Source: Atherinomorus stipes (lineage: Eukaryota; Chordata; Actinopteri; Atheriniformes; Atherinidae). From it: 64,000 nucleotides of DNA. The translations under genes were made by a program, and so were the position numbers. A model generated the notes under the pieces. The model ran no database searches. It had not been told where the DNA came from and saw only the letters and a list, made by a program, of their open reading frames with translations. Shown piece after piece: positions 48,694 to 59,800 of this stretch (position 1 is the stretch's first letter; every line of letters starts with the position of its first letter). The DNA lies in assembly GCA_023101725.1 (NCBI GenBank), contig JALJCO010012619.1:1-64000 (forward strand), in the 5' to 3' direction.

Positions 48694-51539
48694 TCACACC
48701 TGTCTGCATTTTCTCATGGACCAACAAACAAGAGCAACTTTTAATGCATCTGTCATACGCTGTGCAAGAATCAGGTTCTCACCTGTGTGCCATATGACAT
48801 GAGACTCCAGTTTTGACTTCTGACTGAAACTTTTGCTGCAGACATCACATGAGTATGGCCTCTCCGTTGAATGGGTTCTTTTATGAACATTCAGGATAGA
48901 TTTCTGGTTGAATCTTCTCCCACAGATGTCACAGGAATACGGCCTCTCACCGGTGTGGATTCTTTGATGAACCTTCAGTATTGATGTCTGATTGAATCTT
49001 TTACCACAGAAGTTGCAGCCGTAGGGCTTCGCTCCTGTGTGGATTCTCAGGTGTCTGATGAGTTTGGATTTGAATGGAAATAGTTTCCCGCAGGTCCCAC
49101 ATCTATATTCACATTTTTGACCTGTGTGGCTATAAACAGGAGTCTTTAACACAAAAGGATTGTTTTCCTCGTTCCTTTTGTGCTGTCTTTTCTGCAGCGT
49201 TATGTCTGTGTGTTTAGTTGATCCTGAATGTCCATGCTTGTCTCCTCTGTGATCTTGGATCTCGGGTAAATCAGAGTATGTAGGGAGGAGGTGACGGTCA
49301 GCGTTGAGCTCTGGTTCCTCAGGATTTTTTACTGATAAGGTGTGTATGGATTCCTCTTCCGGATCACACTGAGATTTAGCAGGATTCCAGAGGGGAGTTT
49401 GGTCTGCATCTTCGCCACAACTAAGAGTCTGCAAAACGGTGTCAGTTTCTTGTTTTAGCGCAAATTGTTCTTTGTGCTGATCAGTGCAGAATTCCTCATT
49501 TTCCACTTTAATCCGTTCCGGTTCAAAGTCCTTTTGGTCCAAACTGGAGCTCCTCTTGTTGCAGAGCTGCTGCTCACTGTCAACCTCTTTCACTTTGAGG
49601 AAATGATGCTGTGGGAGTTCTGGAGGTAAAAGTGACATTAAAAAGACAGGTTAAAACCAAGATGACAGAAAAAGTGGTTGTGTAGTGGAGACTTAATTCA
49701 TGTAAATACTGTGTATTCATCTCCTAAACTCTGTTATAGCTTTTGTAGAAGTGTGTATGCACACACCACAGTTAAATCCTTCATCTCAACTTCTGCTGAA
49801 ATTTCAAATTTCTCCATTTTTAATCTGATTTTATTTCCTTTGTGATCCAGACAACAACTAACAAGTAGCTTGGTAGCTGCAATATAACAAATGGTGCAAC
49901 TAAACATTCAGATTACAGTTTACCCTAAAAAAGCCTTCTAGTGTCAAATTAAACAGTAACCTTTGGAAAAAGTAACACTGAATATGTTACACTGTTAACA
50001 AGGTGACTTTGTGTGAATGTTACTGAAACATTTTTTTTTAGGTGTTTATTCTGATTTTTTTTTTTTTTTTCTTTTCATGAGTTTTGACTCATTTTGCACC
50101 TGTAAGTGCATCCTCTCCTAGCATTCTGATGGCTGTCGCTTGCCACCTTCATAAACATTTCTTCTAACAAATCAACACTCCCCCACCCAAACCATCAGCT
50201 CCTTCAGCAGGATGGCAGTGATTTCCATAAAACTGCTTAGCAGGGTCTAAAAGAACATGAGTGGTATCAATCCGATCAGTTCTATCTACATTAATGAGAA
50301 GCAAGCACAAAAAAAACAAAAAAAAAAAAAAAAAAAAAAACACGCACACACTAACTGCATCACATTGGCCCAAAGAATCTGTTCATAAAATCTGAGTACC
50401 AGACCCTCAAGGATTCCTTCCTAAAAATTTGTTTTTTTTTTTCATGCCCTAGCTGGACAGAACTCCTTTGGCAGCAATATAGGAGCCCCTCATCATAAGG
50501 CAGTCATAATGCAATATTTAATTAGTGTGAGTCCATTTAATCAAAACAAGATTTTATCCTGCCTTAAACTGGCAGATCATTTATTCGTTGTAATATTTAT
50601 AACATTTACCAGCATTGATGGCATGATAAATGTCACAATGTTTCAAATAAGAACCTTTAAAAATATTTTCATGCAGCAATAACCAGAGATGTTTACATAC
50701 AGTTGTCCTCAAAATTAATCATACCCTCCCATAAAAAAACAGTTGTCAGTTAAATAAGTTGAAATTGAACAAAGTAATAATGCATAAAAATTTCATTTTA
50801 AAAAAAATCATGGCATTGATTTTGAACTGTGGTTTAACAAAAATATTTAAAACAATCAAAAAATAAAACAATTGAACAAGCATGATTGGTCTCCTGAAAT
50901 AAAATTTTGTTGAACAAAACTTTGATGCAATCACAATGAAGTGTTCTCTGTGCTGTTCAATGAGACTTCTGCACCTGTTGACAGGTATTTTGGTCCACTC
51001 TTCTAATTTGTCTGAAAGAGTTTTGTTTGTTCAATTATTCCTCAACTACAATTCAAAAGCAATATTTTACTTCACTAAATTATAACTGAGTCAATTTATT
51101 TATTATTACTTTTTAAGTCTCTTGTTATTTGAATTACTATTGTTAATATTGGGAATTTTCTTTAACTGGAGGGTATGAATAATTTTGAGGACGACTGTAC
51201 AACACGATTCTGCTACTCACAGACATTAGAAAAAAAGTCGCATCTGCAAATAAAACACATAAATATAAAAAATTTATTTTAAAAACAAACAAAAAAACAT
51301 GTATATTTTAAAGACGTCTAAATGTTTTACAAACCTATTCTGTGTAACTTCACTTGAGGCTTCCAAACGACGGCCAGCAGTCTGCGCTGACGCTCAATCT
51401 CTCTTTCATAATCGACGACGGTTCTTTCAAAGACTTTGACTATTTCTTCAGCTGCAGCACTAAGTCGCTCGTTGACAAACTGTTTCAAACACTGAACCGA
51501 AGACAATGATGCTTCTTTGCAGTTGAAATATCCATCCAT
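48694..51539 (-). CDS. ZNF-C: two-exon C2H2 zinc-finger protein, four fingers and a ruined fifth
   Basis: Probable nuclear DNA-binding regulator. Exon 1 (51539-51335) starts MDGYFNCKEASLSSVQCLKQ and contains FVNERLSAAAEEIVKVFERT and YEREIERQRRLL, the same helical module as ZNF-A exon 1. It ends AGAATAG|GTTTGT in phase 1. Exon 2 (49619-48694) follows TTTTACCTCCAG and restores frame as E-LPQHHFLKVKEV. The spliced product is 376 residues. An acidic linker (IKVENEEFCTDQHKEQ) is followed by four fingers at 48787-49107: YRCGTC, YGCNFC, YSCDIC and YSCDVC types with full His pairs. The second and third link with TGERP; the third to fourth join is STERP. The C-terminal 30 residues replace a fifth finger that was lost by small indels. 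The closest relative in the window is ZNF-B. No KRAB, SCAN or BTB domain is seen. Confidence 0.85.
48697..48785 (-). other. Decayed fifth finger of ZNF-C
   Basis: The annotated frame reads TGENLILAQRMTDALKVALV, then CWSMRKCRQV and stop. Shifting by one base after GAGAA (near 48775) reveals DSC-TAYDRC and SCSCLLVH, which aligns with the broken finger of ZNF-B (YSC-x-ACGKC, QASLLVH). A second, 2-nt shift near 48716 returns to the original frame at MRKC. The second Cys has become Tyr and the last His is absent, so this finger cannot bind zinc normally. Confidence 0.7.
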
Positions 51540-53737
51540 GATTCCAGCATAAGCACGCTGTCACCTGCTTTTTGTTTACTTCTCCCGTGTGTCACACTTA
51601 AAAGATCCGGCAGGAGAAGTGAGTTTGATTATATTTCCGCTTTCAATCCATACTATTATAAACTATTAATCCCCGTTGGTCTTTCTCCGGGATATTGTTA
51701 CTTTTTGCGTACTAAAACATTTGAAGTAATTTTCAGAAAATCCAAGTTACTTAATTGGACTGGAAAGAAGCCAACAGTGGTTTTTAAAATGAAGAAAAAG
51801 AAATGCATGCCATTTACTACGTTATACTATTATTATTAAGTCTAAAACTTTAAGTTGAAATAGTCTTTCATCAAAATCAGAGTTTCCAGAAACTTTTTTT
51901 CCCCTAAGCAAGCTGCAGAGACACTTTTCCTTTAAATATTTTCTTAATTGATAATTCTCATTATCAGTTTTCACAGTGAAGCTACAGAGGGCAGCAGCAT
52001 TTGCAAAGCTGTTGAACATAATGAATCCTTACTTTTAGGCTATCTTTACAGGATCTGTTTTAACTTGAATCAGACCTTCAGATAAATTGGTTAAATAAAA
52101 TCTTTAAGACTGCAACCTTACATACTTTAAAGAATTGTCATTGCAGTGCTTATATTCCCTCCCCCAGCACACTTTCATTAAGTTGTTTTTAATGCAGACA
52201 TAGCTACCATGGATTGGATATACTAAAGAGATAGCTCTGCATTTTGCAGTCATCACAAAAGAAATTTCAGCCCAGGCTATAAACATACAACAACGGTTAA
52301 CAGAGCATTAATGAAGGGCCATATTTTTCAGATGAAGTCTCTCTCTCTCTCTGAGTTGGGAGAGAGAGTAGCAAGCAGCTGCTACTGAAGCACACATCAC
52401 ATTTGTGCAAGCTTTAAGTCAGTGAGGAGGCCTTTAAAAACATGTAGAGGAGTATGTCATTTTCTGAAATGCTGATAATGTATTGGAGTGATCATATCCA
52501 TTCTGACAGCATGCAAATGTCAAGTCTAAGTTGGGCAAGCATACTTTGGAGAAAAAGGTTTCATTGAGCTTTTCTCTTGCAACTGCATTTATTACAGTAT
52601 AGCCATTCCAAAGCATTATCTGGCTCAATAGTGATCTGCATGTGCTGTGGTCAGTACTAATTGGGGAAAAAAAGTAGTTACATTCCACCATTACACATAA
52701 TCCAGTAATTGTAATCTAGACAATAAAAAACATTCAAAATCAAAGTGGATTTGTGTCTTAATGCAATATTCTACTGGGAAAAACCTTCTTTTCTGCCAGT
52801 GTCCCACAGTTTTATTTGTGTTTTTGCTTCCTTTCTCATATTCCACATTCTGTTCACTTAGTCTTCACTTTGTTCTCTTTCATCAGACTTTCCCCCTCCT
52901 GCTGTATCTTATCTGATTGCCTGACTGTTCTCCTGTGTTTATTATACCTGTGACAAATAACTCCTGCTCCAGCATATTGACTATACTCTCCCATTTGCCA
53001 GTACCAGATAGCTATGACTCCTGCATGTGGTTCAACCTTACTGCTGTTCTTGATCTTGACTGTTAAACTACAGCAGTTTTCTGCTAAACCATTATCTGAT
53101 TTGGTTGTTAGCACCGATCTTACTATCTTTGCACCTTTGACGGGCCTTTGGCTTTTGTCTGAATACCCCCTCTTTTCATGTAATGAAGTACTGTACCACA
53201 TCTTAATATTACCCAGCTTGTGTCATGCACTTAAACCCTCTATATCTACCAATTTCAGAAAGCCGAGTATTAAAGAGCAATACTCAAGAACCTTAATACT
53301 GATAGTGTGGAGTTTGTGAGAAAAAAAAAAGTGTCACCACAAAAGATTAATTATACAAGCAAGAAAGAAATCAACTAACTCAGGTGATAAACCACTGTTT
53401 TTTCTAGTATCTTCACAACAATGTACACAGACAACATTTTTCCGACAATAAAGAAAGAACGGAGTGGCTAAAGGCTTGCACAGAGCTGCCAGTGTCACAT
53501 AAAGAAACAACACAATGATAACCAAGCTCTACATCAGGCACTTGTGGTCATTCTCTGTTTCCAGGGGGAAATATTTCACAACGGACTTGCTTCCTGCTGC
53601 TAATGCTAATCATGTAGGATTGTTCACGGAGTAGATGAGTTAGAAAAGAAATTAAATAAATGTAACTTTGCAGTTTTAGCTCAGATTCTCAGTCACTTCG
53701 TCTTCAGTATAAGTTCAGAATATAAAAGGGTGTTTAA
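51540..53737. other. Head-to-head intergenic region between ZNF-C and CENATAC
   Basis: The 2.2 kb between the ZNF-C start (minus) and the CENATAC start (plus) should hold both promoters. No TATA or CpG island stands out. A (TC)n tract lies at about 52339-52353. The segment at about 52800-53230 is pyrimidine-rich and has long frames on both strands without domains; its wording resembles LTR-type repeat DNA, but I could not delimit it. No third gene can be supported. Confidence 0.45.
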
Positions 53738-56724
53738 ATGGGTGCATATTACTGTGCCATTTGTAGACAAACGACATTCTCCGGAAAGAAACACATTTTT
53801 GAAAAAAATCATCAAAGCAGGCTCCGAGTCGTACTTCTCAAGTTTATAGAAAAGGTAAACAGATTTAAATCAACAAATTTATAATAACGTGTCATACTGT
53901 GAGTGGTATATGCTCACGTCTTTCACATTGTTAAGCACGAGATGACTGTTAGCTTACTGGACCTGAAGCTAACGTTACCGTAAACAGTCCAAATGATCTT
54001 TTGTTTCCTCCACAGACCGAAGGTTTCCTCCCTCCTGCACAGCGTTTCAGGCAGCTTACTCAAGTTCGTTATTTAGAGCAGGGATTCTCAATCCTGGTCC
54101 TCGAGGGTCGGTGTCCTGCATGTTTTCATGGCATCCCTGCCGCAACGCATCTGAGTTAGATTCAAACCAATCTGCTAATCAGTCATTGATTTGAGTCAGG
54201 TGCGTTGCTGCAGGGAAAACATGCAGGACACCAGCCTTCGAGGCTCACAACTGGGAGTACCTTATTTGGAGTGTAAAGTCTTTTTTTTCTTCTTTAAGGT
54301 AATTTCAAAGTGCACCGAGAGATTTATTTTATAAACCAAATAAACAGTCCAATAAAGATGAAGCTTAACTGACAGTTATGTTAAAAAGACATGTTAACTT
54401 CAGTCAATAAATCAGTCATAATGCTGCAGTGCTTTATTTTCTTTTATCGTATTCTTTGAATCCATACAGTGAAACATTTTGAAATGAATTTTTATATAGT
54501 TTTCTTTTACATGTATGAAAACAATGTGTGATTGGTTGTCTCTGTGTTGACCCTGTGGTGGACTGGCTCTTGCCTGGTAGCTGCTGGGATGGCTCCAGCC
54601 GCATCAGCTACCCTGCATTGGATGAAATCCAGTTCTATGGATTTCCTTTATCAATGGGTTACGTTACTACTTACTGACCTAAACTACAAACGCAAACAAC
54701 ACCACAACCATAATTAACTTAACTTTATCCCAAAAATAGATAATTAAGTAAACAACAGAAATATGCAATTTCACAAACTGCAGTGGTTTTCCATAAAACA
54801 CAGCTTTAAAAAATAGTATTATTATTATCATTATTAGTTTGTTTATTCCTGTTTGGTGTTTTGTGTGGTTTTTTAATATTTTTTTTTTTTTTATTTTGCT
54901 TGGTTTCACATCTCATTACCAATAACAAACCATTTTTCTTGTGTAATACTTTATCATCAGTCAACAATAATAATAATAAAACATTTTACATATATGTATA
55001 GTGCTTTTAAAAGATCTCAAAGCAGCTATACACCATAAAAACACATTTTTTAAAACCCTCATCGGGTTCAGCAAATAAGACTAAACAATTCAGACTTGTT
55101 GAGATTATTTCTCTAAAATATTTAAACATTTTATTTCTATCTGCTGAAGTACTTATGTGTACATTTTACATCTTGTGTCATTCTTATTAATTTTTTTTGT
55201 AAATATCTTTTTCTTTCTTTTCTTGCATTACTTAAGATGTAACAGTAGATATCTAGATTTGTTCATATAACTTGCTACCCACACTCTTTAAAGTAACACA
55301 TTCACATGGGGAACAAATATTACTTCAGCTGTGTTCGATTACTTTTCTATAAATATGGTCTCTGCCATTTTTATGTGTTTTGTCTGATAGGTGAAAGAAG
55401 CTCGGCGAACTCTGAAAAAGCCACAGGTGGAAAAGTTTGATTGCACTCAGCATAAGCAGACCTTCTGGTGCTACTGCTGTGAGCTTGAAGTTGAAAGGAA
55501 CGTTACAGATGGAAACATGACTGTGCTTTATGGAGGACTGTTGGAACACATGGCCACGTAGGTTTTATTTGGTTAACTTTTTTTTCTTTGTTTATTTTTT
55601 TTACCTAAAAGCACAGCAATATATTTTAATAGCCTTTTCCTACTTGCTATGCATTATTCAGCCTTGTTTCAAAATAGACTGTCAGTCTCTTAGAGGAGCA
55701 AATAGCTCAACTGTCCCAGCAGGTTTTGAAGAAAGTAAAAAAAAAAAAAAGCAATTCATTTAAAGAAATATTTCAAAAGAATATGTAATTTATATAAGTT
55801 TTTACAAAATCTTGCAGAAAATTTAAGATGCTGCTGCTGCCATTGCACCAACTTCAATTTATGGTGGTTACAAAATCTAACACTGTTGTGTCTTATCTTA
55901 GGCCAGAACACAAGAAAAATACCCACAAGTTCTGGTGGGAAAATAAAGCTGACCCGAAATTCAGAGACAAAGTTATCGTCACAGAGGAAGAAACTGAAAA
56001 GTAGGTCTAATGAGCCAAAAACCTGTGTTGTTGACATTTATGGTGAAAATAAAAGATTTTCTGCATAAATGATTGTTTATTATTCTTTAGGTTTAAAGCT
56101 GAGGTAACAAAAGTTTTGGAATCATTTGTGGAGAAGGAAGATGAGTTCATTAAGCAGGTAATGCAAAATTATTTTAAGTGTTCTCCACATTAACGTTTAT
56201 GGCAGCAAACTAATAGTTTGTAGCCATGTATTACATACTAACATTGCTTTATAACCAGATTAAGACAGAATGTGTCCATGGTTGTAAAAATAAACCAGAA
56301 CTCGGATAAAGCTGCTGAAATTGTTCAATTGAAATTGAACTGATGGACATACAGATATGACCAAAGTGTTCTTGGAAATGTTATTTTGATCAGATTTTTT
56401 AAGATAGAAATTGTAATATGTTTTTGTTGTTTATTTTGACATGACTGCAGGAAGCTGATTTCATCCGGGCTCAGGAAAAGCACCGTCAGGAGGTCCTTCA
56501 GTCTCTTTTAGAGGTTTGTTTTCCAAAGATGCAGTGGCAGTATCCATCACTGTGGCCTTGACTGTTGTTGGTTTTATTTATTGTTTTTTTATTTTATATG
56601 TAAGCTGGAAAAGCTCTTTATTGTCCATTTAAATGCATATCTGAGATTAGGAAAGAAATAATGATGAGGTATAAATCTTTTTTAAAGGCTGGTTTGTACA
56701 AAGATTACAAATAATCCTCTTATA

Positions 56725-56816
<92 letters not shown>

Positions 56817-59800
56817 GTCAGTCAGCTTTGCAGAGGCCTGTTGCAGAGGCCTGGTAATGAGCCATTTATTTGATTCAGGTGTTTTGAAGAAGGGATGCTC
56901 TTAAAGGTTGCAGGATAGTAGCTCTTGAGCACTGGATGTGTGCAACACACACATATAGTCTGGGGAGGTGTTAAATTTGATCTCTTTTGAGAAAAATAGT
57001 TGGCTCAGTCATGACAAACTAAATAATTTAGACAGCAAAACAGTCAGGGAGAAATATTTTCTTCTTGGCAGCAGCTGGAAGACCGTTTTGTTGGATGATT
57101 TGGAGTGAAAAAACTCAGCTCAGCTTAGCTTTCAATAGAAAAGTTTAAAACAATGCCTAAAAAAGATTAAATGCCAGTTCTGCCAACACTGCGGGAACAG
57201 CTGTATGTCTTTCACTGCACTGTTTTGTTAATTAAAAATTAATGGAGCACCATAAAACCTATGTTGGAGGACCTTGATCCTTAACATTATTTTCTTTAGG
57301 GTTTAATGACTTTGGTCAATAGTTTATTTACTTATTCATTTATTAGCCAATGGGAAAATGATCCCAAACTTTGAGCGTTATTATACATAAATTCAAAGTG
57401 TAAAAATCTTAACTGAGCTCCAAAGAGTAATTTCCATATAATTTTGCTTAACTCTGAATTACCTTTAAAGTTTGGCTAGATACTTTAAAGTTAAATCAGG
57501 GTTTGAAGTGTGCAGGACTAGAGCAAAGGCATAAGCAGAGAGTTAATGGAACATATGGGTGATATAAGCGAAGGTGAAGAATGGTTAGGTATCAGACTTC
57601 CTCTGTGAACCCCTGTTGGCTTTTCCTGAATCAATATCAGCGTGATGAAGAGCTGGAGCTGTCAAATGGACCAAGCGGCGCCAGCGCATCTGCAGAGGTT
57701 TCTGTCAGGTAACCTTGTAGATTTGTCAGCATTTTCTGTTTTGATTGTTGTTTCTTCCATAACTCTTTGTTGTTGTTTATTTTGTTTTCTTTGGTACAGC
57801 TCTCAGTTTCCACCTCAAGGATCAGACCAACAGGTGGGGAGTGGTTTTATCGACTCGATGGTTGAGGTTCCCTGGGCAGTAGCAGGACAAGGCCTGACTT
57901 TTATAGGTTATCAGGTAAACTTACACTGCTATTTTTAAGAAAGGGTAAATAATTTTTTTTTTTTTTTTTTATCTTTACACACAAAATGATCGCAAAAATT
58001 GATCCCTTGTTTTCTGTTTCAGGATTCCTCTAACAGTGGAAATGTTCATACAGGTAAAATGATATGAAACTTTGATGATACTGAAATGCCAAGAGCAGAA
58101 AGTATTTTATGGATCTATGTGAACAGGGCAAAAGAAATGATTCTATACCTGATTACTTTGTTTTCAAATTTGTGCTTAAACCAGATCTTTATTTACTGTA
58201 GTGCTGCTTCTCATTTCCGCTGAGGTTGAGCGAGACTGATGCCTCTTAAACTTGGTTTATCAGGTTTATCAGGCTTCAGCATTCTCTGCTGCCAGAGAGC
58301 AAAATTATGTTTTGTAATTATGTAATTCTTTTTAGAGTTGCTTATTATTTTCTACTGAGGCAGAGGTCCTCCTTTATCAAATGTAGTTAAAAACATAGAC
58401 TGACTTACCATCATGGTTGAATAATTGATGCAGTCCCAAAGCGTAGATTTTGAGATTTGAGTCTTTTTTTTTTTCATATGTAGTAGGAACTTTTTAGTTA
58501 TTAGTAAAAATCATGACATGTAGATAGACCTTGGCCAAGTTGGGAACATTATTAATTCCATAAATTTAGTGAGTTTGAGCTTTATAGACATTTGGTTGTG
58601 TCCCCTTCTCCAACACACCTGATTCAAATGAATGGCTCGTTAGCAGGCCTCTGCACACGAGGGAATTATTAGCCATTTGATTCCGGTGTCTTGGGGAGGG
58701 TATGTTCTAAAAATTGCAGGATAGTAGCTCTGAAGGACTTGGGCACCCTTGACCTAAAGCAAGTATAGCAAACAAGGATTTTTGTGTTTGGAAAGTGGGT
58801 TACTACAAGTATCTAAGCGCTTTATTTCTCCTGTGGATTTACATATTTTATATTTGTCAATAAACCCACTACTGTAAATTATGGACTATCAGCTACCACT
58901 TTTGTCACACAAATTCAACGCTTAAACAACACTGCAACTAATCGATGGATTTTTCAGGCAAATAAGTTTAACGAAGAACATTGGGGGGGGGGGGGGGGGG
59001 GGGGGGACACCTCATCCTTCTCATTTATGATGTCTCTCATAGTGCTAGACCCCTACACACCAAATCTTCATCCACTGCCCACATTGTATGAAGGATCTGG
59101 ATTTGATGCTTATTCTATCAGAAAATGATAAACGGAAGACTCCTGTTTCATGGGGTGACTCGGAGCCGCACACAAACACTCGTGCCTTCTTATTTTGGAC
59201 ATGAGCTAATCCCATTGGACTTGGAATTTCGAAGATCGGATGATCGGATGATTCTTTCTTCGGATGAAGAAAGAAAATTATGAGCCCTCCTTTTTATGCT
59301 GATCTCTGCCCGGCCAGTAGTGCTTGTTCTGGGCATGGCTCAGCTTCCTTTACTTACTTGGCTTCTGTGCAAAGGGGTTTTAAACATCCTGAACATGGTA
59401 GCATGTTTATAAACCATTCTAAAAGATGAAGCAATGTGTACAGCAACTGCTTTGAACTTTCCTAAAGAACAGTATTACCCCAGTTTTCCACCAGAAGCGG
59501 CAGGCGCACAAATAGAGCTGAATTTTCAAGAAAAAAAATTTGGTGGCCATCACAACAGATGAATTCTTTCCCACGTCTTTCAAAATAAATCGCTGGACGT
59601 GTAGGTGGATCTGCATGTCAGCAGGAGATGAAGACGCATTGTGAAGGAAGTGGGTAAGCCAGGGTATTGTGTATCAATGAACCCGTTTACATGCGCACCA
59701 ACAGTTCGACTATAATAAGATTTCTTTAGTTCTCTGATTATTGGGGTGCATGTAGAGGAGTTCACAGAAGGATACACGCACACAAGAGAAACAAGGGGGA

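Noticed and set aside
52854..53319. Overlapping open frames on both strands upstream of CENATAC
   Set aside because: No domain, no splice or start context, and both strands open; probably repeat-derived.
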